A stretch of DNA of 64,000 nucleotides, taken from contig JBLDXI010000045.1 of the NCBI GenBank assembly GCA_047495785.1, positions 310,001 through 374,000 on the forward strand, read 5' to 3'. Origin of the DNA: Lepidodermella squamata. Lineage: Eukaryota; Gastrotricha. Positions 32,201-44,804 of the stretch are shown one piece after another. Made by a program: the position numbers and the translations under genes. Numbering within the stretch: position 1 is the first letter of the stretch; each line of letters begins with the position of its first letter. The notes below the pieces were generated by a model, which searched no databases, had not been told where the DNA came from, and worked only from the letters and a program-made list of their open reading frames with translations.

Positions 32201-35200
32201 GTGAGATAAAGTCCCACTCCAAGACGGCCGGGAGGGGAATTCCTAGGGGTATTTAATGTCCTCTACCAAGCGGAGCTTGAAGGAACAGCGCCTAGCTGCC
32301 AAAGCAAACAAATAAATCCATAATTCCACGAGTCCCATATTGCTGGAATGCATTGCTGGAGCCCTAAATGCCAAGAGCACACCCTTAAAGCCACTTTAGT
32401 AAGGCCAGCGCTTTCAGGCATCGGTTAAATAAATGTGCGATTTCTGAGAAACAGAACGAATCTGCGTCTCCATGTATTTAGAGTAGCGCTTTCCAGTACC
32501 TATCTCAAATTCTTCAATTATTGGAGACAAGCTTGGCTTCCACATTGCCCAGGCAAATTGGAATAGTATACTCTAATTCAGGGGTAAGGATATAATAAGC
32601 ATAAAAAATGAGTACCAACCTGCAGCTGAAAGATGAGCAGATGCGACACTAGCCGAGGGTGGTGGCTTGAAAACAGCTGCATCGATTTGCATCGCCTGCA
32701 ACACGTAGAGAGTCGAGTCGACAAGCCTCAAATTCGCGTCATCCCACCCATCGACACCGTCAATGAGCCCCAACTCCATGTCATCATGCGTACTTTCCGA
32801 CACCAAAATCACCTTAGTCGTCGGCTCGGCTAAATGACGTAGGGTCGGCGACTGCGAGCAAATGCACCGCCAAGCGAAGTTGGCAGTCCGAGAACACACT
32901 GCGACTACGCCACTGCATAGGACAGTCAATCTCCTCGCGTTGTTTTGACCACGCGGTGATGATGGAGCTAAAGCATCCATGAAAGCTTCAACCGCGTCAC
33001 TGACCTCGCCTAATCCGAAAACCAACGCATCCAGATCAGGCCCAGGTAACTGGTTCAAGGAGCTTGGCAAAACAACGACGAGAGGGCAGTCTGGAGCCTG
33101 GGCAGCGGCGGAGGCTGCGAGAATTAATGTCCCGATGTGGGCGTCTTTCGCTGTGTTAGAGCTCGCTTGATTCTGCATGGCTTCGATCGCTGAACTCAGC
33201 CTTAAACATGCCTGCCGGCAAACACGCGGTAGAAGGAGTAACAACGAGGCTATTGTCGAGAAGCTGGCATCTTGCAGGTTCGAATGCGCCTCGCTATCAG
33301 CCGCCATTTGCTGTTCAGTCTCCAGTAGATCGGCCTGGCGCAGGAACGCGGCTATTGCGTCTGATTCTACGGAGATTGATAGAACCGGGGCTTGAGACTG
33401 GTGTTTCCGCCTTAATAATAGTAACTGCTCGACAGCTGCGACTTGGCGGGTTGCGTCGTCGCCCAGCGCCATTGGGTCGTTGGTTGCGTTTGTTGCTAAA
33501 CAGCTTGCTCGATCGCTGCCGACCAGGCTCGACGCGCTTGATTGCTGGCTATTTGCACTTCCGGACAAACTTCGAGTTTGATCATTTTCATCCGAATGCT
33601 GAAAAGAATACATGAAAGATTAATCGATGCATCAAGAGTGTTAGCCCTCAGAGTGTTAGGATGCGAAGAATTTGGTTTAATTCATCAATTTCCCAATCTA
33701 AACTCTAGGAATGTTACCACAGCTGGTTGTTTCTTCCTTTAATTTGGCTACAATGCTCCCCGGAAACTCTGCTCGACTTCATTGAACTATACTCACTCCT
33801 GCTAGGTTGTCGAAGTCGCCGGAAGAAGGCTATTTTCCTAGTCTTGTACGCTACCCTGCACGCTATTTCATATTTTTCTGAATGCCTAAGACTTAAATGA
33901 CAAAAACACAATGCTCGAATTTTCAATACTGGTATCGCTCCAAAAAATGTTTCAACCTGTTGCCAAAAAACTCTTTTTAATAAACAGTCCTGGAGTCCTT
34001 GGTTGCCTATAGAGCCCCTGTAATTCGCTGCCTTGGGTCCTCCTCTATAAGGAGACTGTTGGAAATGCAAGCCCACTGCATTCGAGCCTTGATCGATCTG
34101 CCCTTCGAACAGAAATGATAGACCATTGACTCCATTGGCGATAGCAATTTTTGCTTGCTCATTCCTTCAGGAAATATTTGGTGTATCGCGTATAAAAGCA
34201 GGAATTTACAGTAAAAACTTGCAGGTCGGCGATTACTGTCTACTACCCATCGCTAGGCCAGATCGATCGAACTCTAGCGCACGGAACCTTTTTGTTAAGG
34301 TAGTCGAGGTGGAGAGCAAGTAGGTTCGACTCGGCTACCCTCAAGGCCGCCTCGAAACGAAGTTCAGAATGGAACAGGTTCAACTGCTGCAAGGCGCCGC
34401 GGTTCGTTTCGAGGTTCCCGACAATCATTTACGAGAGTCCAGGATCAATGCACCCCAGCATGTACAATGGTGGTAGGAGACCTAAACCGCCATTTCTACA
34501 ACTCGTTCAAGCAACTAAACGTTTCGGTCTGAAGCAATTAGTTAAAGAACCCACTCGCGCCAGCGGTGGTATTCTTGATCAAGTATTCACAGATCGACAA
34601 ATCGAAGTCGAGAAACCGAAGGTTAGCGACTACAATCCGGTCTCCATTACCTTGAATCTGGATATACAGGTCAGATCAATGCCGCCGAGAAAAGTGTGGA
34701 TATACGAAAAGGCCAACTGGAGTCAGCTAAATCGACTGCCTTATGCTTTTTCGCACGTTAATCTTCCTGACGTGATCGAACCAGAATCCCAAATTCAGGC
34801 CAAGCACCTAGTACACCCAAATCCTATACCTGATATTTCGGAGTTAATGGCTTATAGCTTTCATTTTTAGGGTTAATCTTGAACCCATTATTGAAATAAA
34901 TTTATCGCGAACAATTATCGAACGCGCGAACAATTTGCCACAAATGCTGCCGGACCGAGAGCTGCTTCTGAGGCGCAGTCATCGCGCTTTGATTCGCGAG
35001 TCGTCTAATCGTGGCCTGTTGGTCATTGCCATTCGATGCCATAACAATCAACTGCTCGTCCGAAACTTGGCTCGGGTCGAAGTCGAATTCCAAGGTTCGA
35101 CCAGGCAGATCCCGTCTCAACCCGAGAACTGTGTCGAAATCGATCGAAGTATGCGCGAGGGATTGAGATGTAATCGAGACTGGCATATTCGATGGGGCGT

Positions 35201-38200
35201 GGAAAACTGCGGATTTCGAGACGAAAAGCCGCAGCAAACGTTGCGCATCCCGACTGAGGGGGCCAGTTGAGAATTGCCGAACTATCAATCGACACAACGA
35301 TAACCCGGCATCGAAAAGTCGTGAATCAGACGTCTGCAGCTCAGCGAATGAGACCAAATGATACGCAGCTTCGATACCAGCCCTTTGAACCCAGGATAAC
35401 GGACTTTCGAGGAGTCGTGTGAAAAGGATCAATAAATATGCGGTAGACTCTGGGCAAACGTCCATCAAATATTTGACGACACAGCGACACCATTGGCTCA
35501 TATCTTTCGTGTAAGATTGGCGGCTGTATAGGGTTAGCACTACACCGAGATTATCCCAACCGTGGACTGATAGCCCGGCTAGGGTATCGGCCGCCTCGCG
35601 GCAGGCGGCAGTTGGGTTTGTGTAGTGGTGCAGCCAGTAGGGAAGAAGACTGGCAGTATATAGGACTAGACCACCGATTTCACCCGCGCCGGGAATTTCA
35701 GCGGAAAACGACGGCCACATCGCGCATGAAGCTAGTCGACATAACAGGGCGAAACCCATTGAAGAGGCAACAGCGCTGGAACAAGCCGCTCGGTGAATGA
35801 TCCCCAACAACCCGCCACTTTGAGCCGGCCACCTTAATTGAGTTGCGACTGTTTGAATTTGCTCACCCGAGTTCAAAACAGTCGGAATTAGGATTTCGAG
35901 TAACCTCAGCGCGGCTACTAATTCGATTTCAATATCAGACTCGAGCATGCTCGATGCGATCCAAACTAACCGAGCAGCCACGTCATTATCGATATTTTGC
36001 GAATCTGCGCCTAGTTCGAGGCAAGCAGCTAGCTCAATCGCGTACTGTTGGACGTCATCGGCTGGATCAGCGGCTACCTCGGCGAGGCGACCGGCCACGT
36101 CGACTAGAACGCGGCCAGTTAACGGGGTCGCAAGAGCTCGGTAAATTCTCAACGCTCGACACGCAACTTGTCGACAGCAGAATAACGACCCAACTGGTGG
36201 CGGGTTGGTCCCGAGATGCAGGGCAGTTTGAGCCCATCGGTCCGCAACACTTCGATCCGGGAACAACCGGCCGAAGAGAGATGCGCATAGCGTGACGAAT
36301 TGCCGCAAATTTTCGAACGCGACAATTGATGGCGGTAATGCGTTGAATTGGTTAGACGCGACATTCATCCTGGTCAGGGTCTGAACCGCCGGGGATGGCA
36401 TGTCCCGCGGCCACAACGGTTGACCCGATCGTTTGCTCAACATCAATAAAATTCGCTCAGCGGCAAATTCTGGTGTTAAAGTGGGTGTTGAGCAGCGACT
36501 CGCCCCGCTTAGAACACTTGCGTCGACCACTGAAACGAGCGGAGTATTTGACGGCATGCAAAATGCGGCGGCTGGTTCGAAACACCCGACGCCCGTTGTG
36601 CTGTTTTGACCGGGTGACATGGTCATCGATCGAGCTGTGTCTAGCGTATTCGTATTTTGCGGCTGGGGTCGAGTTATGCGACTTTCCGCTGGTAATTTCG
36701 CAATGGCAGCTAGCATCAAATCCGCGACTTTTTCGTGAGGCGGACTTGATTGCCGGGCTGCGGTGAAAATCAGCCCGAGAAGTAGCCGCTTCGAGTTTTC
36801 TCTCAGCAATGCGATAGGATCGTCGACAGTCAATGTAACCAAGTTCAATAAATACGGCAAATGAGCCGTCCAATCTCCGATCAACAAGCCATCAGTAGCC
36901 AGATCAGGCAGTAGCAGCATTGCTAGAGCTGATCTGGATACTATCGATGGAGAAAGAGGCGGCTCCTCGGGCAAATGACGGTGCAACGGGGCGTGAAATC
37001 CGCCGAAAGCCGGCATAGGAAGAGGCTGGGGTTCGGCTTTTACGGTCCCGGCGGTCGCACAGGTAGTGGCTGATTTTGTTAGCCAATCATCAGAGGGAGA
37101 TGAATCTAAAAAAAATATAACGTATTGAAACATCGATTTTTTTTATTCAAATCCCTTATCAAATACTTTTAAATTGTCAAAATAAATATGGAAAATTCTC
37201 AACGTTTCAAAACTTTTTAGCAAAAAACTCTCGAAAAACGTGTTGTCCAAATTTACCCCTTGTTAAGTTATTCGCCACATATTCAAATGATTTTAAACTA
37301 GGAAAGCATCCATCGAATAAAATTCGAAATTGCAGCGTACCTGTAGCTAATGCGCTCAGGGGCGGTCGAGATGATGGTGTCGCGACTGGTCTAACCGTCT
37401 GCTCGCCATCCGCAACAGTTGAAGCCAGAACATCGGGCAGAATGTTCGGTACAGCAACATTCGCAACTTGCTGCACAGTGGGCCTGCGAGTTTCCAACAA
37501 ACGAAAATATGGCAACGTAGCAGTACGTTCAGGTTGATTTTCCATCGGCTGGTGGCATTGCAGATGGACTGAGAGGCAGTCGACAACAGCTTGAGGCCGG
37601 CCGAAAGATATCAAGCGAACGATGGTTCGAATTGTCGGAAGTAGAGGCGCGCCAGACATTGCTGACATAACCATCAGGTAGCGAACAATGGTAGCCACAT
37701 TACCAGGCCACGCTTCAGCCAAAGAGTTCCAAAGTTGAGATAACTCATCGGGAATCTGATGAAAATAATGAAACATGCTTAAACACGCGATTGAAACATC
37801 AAGTAACTAATTTACAATTGTTATATGAAAATTCGATTTTTCATTAAGGAGGAATATTATTATCAAAATTGCGAAATATGTCGGCAGCGTGTGAGAATTC
37901 TTTGGGTACAAGAAATTTAATTTCTGGACAGTAGATATCTAACCCAAAAATGTTATCCCAGACCATTCTCAAAAATTAGAATTTTGTGATTATGGAAAGA
38001 AAGCTATTGATGCACTCACCAAATCGTAAAACTTCAACGTAACATAGAGGAGATTTGTCAGAATCATTTCACTGGCTTCAGATGAGCCCCAGCCTGCAGA
38101 TGAGCTACCCTTAAGATTTCCGTTGGTACTCGACGCCAGATTCCCCTCGTCATCTTCCTCATCGGGTCCAACAAGTGACAGCTCCCGGCCATGGTTTCCC

Positions 38201-41200
38201 ATTCCGCCTGAATGAGACGCGCTCGAGCCAGCTGTAACAGTTACGGCGCTGATAGCCGAAGCCGAAATAGCGTTGGAGCCCGAATTCGCGTTCGCATCGC
38301 CGAAAAGTTCGCCATCAGGTTCATCTAATGAAGACCCACTGAAAGCCATTTCAAGACCACGGTGAACAAGCCGGATATTTCGAAGCCACGGCTGAAGAAC
38401 TTGGCACAAAATCTTCTTCTGCGCGGTTCTAGCCGATAAAATTCGATGGGTGATCTCAGAGAAAACTGACATGGTAAGCCTCGGACATAACATCGCTAGA
38501 CGTTCAGTAACAACACTACGAGACTGAGACATGGGTGAGTTCAACACTAAATCCAACCACAAACTACTTTCGCCGCCAGTATGGGGGAAAGTAGGCGTCG
38601 CAGATGTGCTGTTTGATGACAAGCTCGAGGGTGAAGCTGACATTGGAACGATTCGACCTTGCAATCGATCGAGAAGTTTAGCCGCTCGAAGATGGACGGA
38701 TGCGCGGGATGATGATAGATTAGCCAAGGCGAGGCACAGAAAGGCAACCGGGTCACTCGCCCCGGGCCAGTCCGGTCTCGCAGCGACGGCCGCAAAACAA
38801 GTTTCCGCCAAATCAGGCTGGCCTGCGTAGCAACGATCAAACAGCCAATCCATCATAGCGATTTTATCTTGATTGAAATCAAGCATCAATAGAATTGCTT
38901 CGAACGCGGCCTTCGCAAAACCATTCTCAGACGGCGGGCTTCTCAACAATTTTTCTAGCCAAATGTAAAACGGAGCTGTTGTTGTGTAGTCGTCGAGTAA
39001 CGACGGCCGCCAGCATGGCCCGCAACTCACGAGTAGGCACAACGCGTAAACAGCTGCTGTTCTCAATTCAGATGGGATCAGTTGCGAAGAAATCGACAAA
39101 TTCTGCGACTCTTTCAAACTCGGGCTCAAATCCTCGGCCCAACGACACAGCAGGTCGTAAATCACTGATTTCAGCTTGACAGGTATCAAATCTTCACGAT
39201 ATGCCTCTACAGTTTGGTCGATGATCGACGTTATCAATTCGGCGTAACGAAGACGGCAGGCCGAGGCGATATCCGGGTCGCTCGAGTCCATTTCATTCGA
39301 ATTCAATAACGCAGCATAGGATGATAGCAAATCCGTTAAGGAGGGTGGTAACTGGTGATGATTCAACGCATTCATATCTGACTGGTTTGAAATCGAAATT
39401 GAAAGCGGCGATTGGCTGTCGACGTGAGAAAACACGCCGGCGCGAGACAGATGCCATAGCGTTGTCAAAACTAATAGCCGGGTTGAATCACGTCGTTTTC
39501 TACGTTTCGGATTCTCCTGTTTTCTTTCGAGAGCCTCGCGAGCTATTGGAATGATCTCTTCCAACAAATCTCGAACAGCAACAGGGCAAGCACAGCCTAG
39601 CGCGTTCGCAACAGCTAACCGAACTTCGCTAACCTCAGATTTCAACAAAGGGACGACAAGCCTGAGAAAAGCTGAGACTGTTACCGAAGTCGGGGTAAGT
39701 GATACCGTTCCCATATAAACTGAGGAGGTTGTGCTCTGTTGGTTATTGCTAGTCGAGCTCGAACCATCTTGGCTTGAACTAGACGGAACTTCGTTCACAA
39801 TTTGATAATCGGAAGACGTGACTACCCCAGACGGTGGCATTACACATGCGGCCGCTGTTAGGTAGTACAGCCATAACCTGTTGAGAGAATCGCGGTCTGA
39901 CGCACTGACTGGTACGGCGGGTCTTCGGCTCGATGACCGGCTCAAAATCGAGGTTGTCTTCTCAGCGCTAGCTTGTAACCCCGTATCGATAGCCAAAGCC
40001 AGTTGGGCTAGTCGGGTATAGACGCTGTTCCAAAGAACTGGTCTCAAATCAGGACACATCGAGTAGACGAAATTCGGCGATAGTAAGGTGGATAAGGCGA
40101 TGAACCAAGGATCGTCGGCTAGAATGTTCAGAGCATCGGCGGCTGAATCCGGATCGACAACTGAGGTTGTCATTGAGCTTGACAAGGCAGAGCTGGGTAA
40201 GGTGCTTGCGTTGTTACCGCCTAAACTAGTCCTCTGCGGGTTACCGGTTTGTTGCGGCGCGGTTTTCTCGGCTAGGGTCGACCAAGTTAATTCAGCCAGA
40301 TTTTGGCTATTGATGACTTGGAGGGGTAACATCGGCGACTGGCGAGATCGTAACGACCCGGACCCGCCGCCTGAAAATGACGTCGATAAATACGAATTAG
40401 CCGCAGCCGCTGCTCGGTTCGTCGCGATTCTCAATTTTTCGACAACAGTAGGCCACGCCCGGTCCAATGCATCGGCTAAATAAATAACAGGCGGCGATCC
40501 TGAGACTGGAGGTCGCAGGGCCATAGCCATACTCCTGACTTCTCTCAGTAACAAAATTGCAAAACGCCGATTAAACGGGCTAGACTGGCATAACACCACC
40601 AAGCAAAACGCCTCGACGGCTCGAAAAGCTGGCAAAACGTCGGGCAGTGGCGTTTGAGGGGTGTTTTTGTCGTTCTGAGCCGGAGCTGGGGCGGATTTCC
40701 AATGCTGCAATAACTGCAGTAAATTCCGCCGGACAGCTTGGTCCATGAGTTCAGGCGGAACACTACCATCGGGAATTTCACGCTCAATAACTTTAATATA
40801 CCCTGAAATTATCTCGACTCGCCATTGCGGGAAGTCGTCGAGTAATAACTGCATAGCTTGTAATGCAAATTGGCTGATTTCCCGATCCATGTGCAATGTT
40901 AGCCGAGATAACAGATCGATCAGTTCGGAAATCGGCATTGTTGGGGGTAAAATTCTTGGAATCGAAGCTAGGCATGTGCAGAACAGAGCAAGTTTCGGCT
41001 TTCGATCACCCGCTGACAACAAATTAGCAGCTTCTTCTTGAGATAAATTCCAATTATCTGGCTTTGAGAGCATAAATGGACGACCGATTTGAGCATCAAG
41101 CAAGCGGAGAATCGCTTCGAAAGCGGAAATTATTTGGTCATAATAAGGGTCCAATCCAAACTTGCGAGCATCCTCCGCTGTGAAGTTCTTGGTCAGCATG

Positions 41201-42865
41201 TTCTTCTTAGGCCGAATCTGTGGTCCCGAAGGCAAAGCCGTAGTATACGGCATCGGAGGCTCGGCCTCTTTTTGCTGCCTGCTGTCAGAAATAAGCAGGA
41301 ACGCACGAATGCCGATGTTCATCCGTTCAGGTGTGAGAATTTTAATCGGTTTTCCAACACAAAGCAGGTCGAAAACGATTTCCCGCATTGCGAAATCAAG
41401 ACGCTCGTGAGCTACAAATTGAATGATCCGAGCAAAAATTCCAACAGCCATATCACGAGGAACTACGACCTTAGCTCCTTTTGGGAACAAACTGTTGACA
41501 ACGGCTTGCATTCGAGTGAGCGTTACAGCGTTGCTTTCGCATCTTAGTCTTACAGTATACACCCAGGCGAGGCGGTAAATCGATTCTAGGGCATGTCTGG
41601 ATACGTTTGTATCTCGAGTCTTCAATTGTTGTAAGCAAAGGGCAAGAAACGGAGGCCAATGCTGAGAAGATAAAACAGTAAAATTGTATGGTCAGATATG
41701 CCTGATTCAAATTACCTGAAGAAAAAACGTTTTCTGACTCACAGCCAATAAACATGTAACAAGTTGATACATTTGCCACGCATACTTTCGTCTAGCAGCC
41801 ATGTCAATAGCCACAGGGTAGAGATAACTGACAAAGTCTCGCAAAACAGGAACGTTTACTTCGTTTTTGACGCTGGCAGCAAATGGTAGCAACATGCTTT
41901 TTAGCAAACCAGCAAGAGCGAGTTTGATTTCCTTTTCCTTGCTTTCGACTAGCATTTCTGCAAGTTCACGGAGAAATTGGCAGCAGGCCTCCAGCTCTTC
42001 GATAGGATGTGTTCGAATCCGCACGTACTGCATGCCAAGAAGTAGAGCAACGACGGCGTCAGTTGCCATAGGGCTTTGAGAGGGTGCGGAATCATTGGGT
42101 CTTATTTCGCGAAGAACGGTGAAAAATTTTCGTCGAACAAGCTGGAATCGAGATTGGGCAATAACAGCTATCAGTTCAGCGTACAAACTGGCCACGTAAG
42201 CCATGTTGTCTCGCAACGGCCCGACAATTGAGCTGGAGTAACACAACAGTAAAATGCCGTTTTTTCAATAATTCATAAATACCTATCGATATGCTCGAAG
42301 TGTCGAAAAGCCTGTGAGATGACTGTTTGCAGCAAGTCATCTGTTCCAGGATGGTAAGACAATTGTTTCAAGATTTCGATCATTGCCAAACAATAAATAA
42401 AATCGGCAACAAACTGCAAAACCCAATTTTTGTAAATATATCAACCATTCGAAAGAAAATTACTTCACGACGTTCGACTTCAGGGGTCTTGGATCGAACG
42501 GTTTTGCCTGCCTTGAAAGCAGGCGTGGTAGCCTGTTGAATCGTGAATCCAACAGCATCCACGTACCACGCTTGAATTGCTCTGACTAAAGATGGCAATG
42601 AGAATTCGGCACATACACCAAGAGCTGTAATGATTTGATCAAAATCAGGATCTACGCTCCGGATGAACCTCTCGCTCAAACGCTGATTCTAATAAATCCA
42701 AAAAAATTATTTACAACAACAATCAAATAATTGAAAAAAACTAACATCTTCTCTTCGCTCAGCAAGCTTTATGTTGGCTCTTTGGATGAAGTTTCCAAGT
42801 AGCTCGACAGCGGCTATCTCGCCAAGACGGATTGGAGATGGCTCCTTTGCGTCTGATGATGCCAT
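29265..42865 (-). CDS. fry: Protein furry homologue
   Basis: Furry is a very large HEAT/armadillo-like scaffold that works with NDR/LATS (Tricornered) kinases in cell polarity, neurite tiling and spindle integrity. Minus-strand exons: 42865..42746, 42688..42446, 42413..42283, 42232..41716, 41661..38020, 37755..37341, 37105..about 34905, 33598..32620 and 29773..29265. Junctions through exon 7 are in phase, with good splice sites. The conserved N-terminal block is plain (for example ERMNIGIRAFLLISDSRQQKEAEPPMP region near 41340, HALESIYRLAWVYT near 41590, and LPMP...APLHRHLPE near 37000). Exon 7 meets a stop at 34902-34904 before exon 8, and no good donor is visible there, so either the donor is weak or the protein ends at about 2423 residues. 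Including exons 8-9 gives about 2.9 thousand residues, close to other furry proteins, and their mutual phase (1) fits. The start is MASSDAKEPS; an acceptor-like TTTTTAG lies just upstream. Confidence 0.88.
30439..30768 (+). CDS. Unrecognised open frame inside a furry intron
   Basis: An ATG-initiated 109-residue frame (MLSVSVDDLCWNLEHGLGLD...) lies on the strand opposite furry, within its 2.8-kb intron. The composition is normal for protein, with acidic and aromatic residues and no low complexity. There is no recognised domain and no membrane segment. It could be a single-exon gene or an exon of a plus-strand gene that continues to the polyadenylation signal at 32160. Confidence 0.3.
   Translation: MLSVSVDDLCWNLEHGLGLDFEDFEVIFDIFLNRNDSSVEFKYLCRLPRESSALTSSNGDLILRDTTLRVFILEIATSFKWPSLNSWYSPAVYLPMGHLITTATRVKQA
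31132..31673 (+). CDS. Possible nested plus-strand gene with Cys-rich region and membrane helix
   Basis: The frame from ATG 31132 encodes a Cys-containing stretch (CPGELCQNLF...GECSSMNCPRK), and a second frame ending at 31670 encodes a probable membrane helix (MPWLSFLAFPIMPVLLVVLC) and CCTQ terminus. An acceptor-like gaattcag at 31342-31349 could join the two, but I could not find a convincing donor in the right phase. No family is recognised. It lies within the last furry intron on the other strand. Confidence 0.3.
31712..32038 (+). CDS. Unrecognised open frame, nested in furry intron
   Basis: A 107-residue frame opens at a non-ATG codon; the first ATG is near 31760 (MRMVEFDKAK). It encodes YHIHVRGIDFKARFYGF and a CATC pair. 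It may be the last exon of the nested plus-strand gene. AATAAA at 32160-32165 lies 125 bp downstream, a fitting polyadenylation signal. Confidence 0.3.
34190..34430 (+). repeat. Dispersed transposon-derived repeat, second copy
   Basis: Shares long words with 24785-24990: aacgaagttcag, atggaacaggttca and gtcgaggtgg, in the same order, plus tttcgaggt. The translation GDYCLLPIARPDRSNSSARN then VKVVEVES resembles the small beta-rich domain that follows integrases in KRBA2-like and related transposon proteins. It is broken by stops. It lies next to a LINE remnant within a furry intron. Confidence 0.5.
34440..34870 (+). mobile_element. LINE-type retrotransposon endonuclease remnant
   Basis: One frame begins TMVVGDLNRHFYNS (the GD-x-N endonuclease motif). 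After a frame shift another reads FGLKQLVKEPTRASGGILDQVFTD, then SDYNPVSITL, the standard end of an apurinic-type (EEP) endonuclease domain in non-LTR elements. The motif's histidine (usually SDH) is a tyrosine here. No reverse transcriptase follows, so this is a truncated copy. It lies between furry exons 7 and 8, just beyond the unexpected stop in exon 7. Confidence 0.65.
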
Positions 42866-43252
42866 TATATTAATTGGAATGCATGCTAAAAACATAAATG
42901 CGACAACTATTAACCAATCGCCGGTGCCGAACGATGCAACGGCAAAGTCTCGACCGTCATTCAACTTTTCTACTTCTGACAATTTTTAACAGTTTCATCT
43001 AATTCAACGACCTTATAGTAATAAACAGAAGTGCTGCCATGAGCTGTGGCATAGAACTGTTGCTTATAAACATTAAACATTATTGAACAATTTATCAATA
43101 TTAGGAACAGTGTATCTTCCAAAAGAACCAGATTGAGGAAATCTCTAAAAACTCAATAAATTCGCCTCTTCTTGGCGTTGACGCAATTCAGCGATCTACA
43201 CAATTTTACTTGCCAGTCATTTTTCGAAGTCACGCGCAATTTCGAAACAACA

Positions 43253-44804
43253 ATGTATTTCTGTCGACGCTGCAACTTGCTTGCTACCGGTAAGTCTTGA
43301 AATACTAAACTACAACTAATGTGGTTATGGTTGAAATGTGCAATGTTCAGTTTTCAATTTTCAATGTTAATTTTACAAATTGTGAGAAAATGTATATGTC
43401 TGGGGCATATTCAATAAAACGTTCATTCATTCATTGCTGCCGGTAAGATTTGCGACAATTGCAACGTCGTAAGTCGAACCCAAAGCCGCAGGTAAGCTAT
43501 CTAAGGTAAGCCTTATTTAAAAATTCTTATAACTGTTCTCACGATACATTTCTCAGGAATTTCATGGACGATAAAGACCAGAAATCCATTTCCATCATTA
43601 AAAAGCTGTGGAACTCCTGCCAGGTCATAATCTGCTATTTTCGTGATTTACAAAGCATCCTCCGTTTTTTTGCTAACTACCGCATCGAAGTGTCACAGTC
43701 CAAGTGATGAAGACAAGCGACTGAGAAGGCGGATCATAATGCTAAGCTAATAAAGTGTGACCTCATCACAGCCAGCAGGCACGGCGTTAGCGGCAACGTT
43801 TTGCAGCAAAACACACGACTCGCAGACATCTTCACAGATGACCCGCTGCATGGCAACGTTGTTGAATCGCTGAAACGCTGCCGTAAAAATCCAACTGCGT
43901 ATCAAGACGGTTCGCATGACCTTGCAAAAATTTGCTCTGCTCAATGGGACAAGCTGTCCGAAGCCTTGTCTTCACAGTACACGACGCTTTCGGCAACTAT
44001 TCAGAGGCTTACAGGAGTGAGTTCGCACGCCGACCGACGACGAATGGGTAACCCAAACGACAAATCCACGCGGCATACGACCAATAGCGTTTCTAATGTG
44101 TTAGCAAGCTCAACCGGAAAACGGAAGCAACGGATTTCAAGTCCATCATCAGCATCATCCAAACGACAGGCAGAAATAGTCACCTATTGCCGGTAATCGC
44201 AGCATTACTCATATTTTGATAATACTATGAATCAGTCAGTTGCATCAACCAAGGAAACTGCAGATAAGTCAGAGGTAATCTCGTTTCTCGTTTCTCGTAA
44301 TTTTTTTCCTCAATTCCTTGGCTCACCACAATTTTGATTTGACAGAGAGTCAACGATGCAGATTCACAATCCGTTTTTCAGGTTAACAAGGAGGTAAAAA
44401 GGTGCAAAAATTAACATTTTTGCCTATTAACAATTTTCATGTACAATGAAGCATCTAAAGCTGTACTTTGCCCGAACGCGCTACCTGCGCAGCCTTCAGC
44501 ATCTTCATCGACTGCATTCCCAGTGGCGAGCGGGATGCCCGAGGTTTCAAACCAGCTGTTTCCGGTCGTATCTGAACGTCAATTCGAGCAGACAGAAATT
44601 CGTCAAGTTGTTGTCAGTGTGCTACCAAGCGGGGGATGGAGGGTCGTCTACAATCCGAACGACGAAGTGCAGGAAGCGATTCGTCTTTGCATCTTTGAGT
44701 GCAAAAATCGCAGTGTTAATATAAATAATTTAGCGTCCATTTTAGCGACGAATTTGTGCAGCAGATTTAAATTCATGATTCTGATCTACCGTTCGCACCA
44801 CTGA
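43253..44804 (+). CDS. Putative multi-exon gene with N-terminal zinc-ribbon-like CxxC pairs
   Basis: ATG 43253 starts a short exon (MYFCRRCNLLAT) with a GTAAGT donor at 43292. A second exon (from about 43445) encodes KICDNCNVVSRTQSR, and a third (from 43558) NFMDDKDQKSISIIKKLWN. The CRRC and CDNC pairs suggest a zinc ribbon. A longer open stretch (about 43725-44196) encodes a helical part and a basic Ser-rich part with GKRKQR, perhaps a nuclear localisation signal. It ends at donor GTAATC. Two small exons (44247-44273, 44345-44380) and a final frame (about 44449-44804) could complete it. The joins after exon 3 are uncertain, and I recognise no family. The gene is head to head with furry (start at 42865), so they may share a promoter. 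Confidence 0.4.

Noticed and set aside
35843-36873. Several Arg-rich frames of 70-150 residues across the furry coding exons
   Set aside because: Antisense or shifted shadows of a conserved coding exon, with Arg/Ser-rich chance composition.
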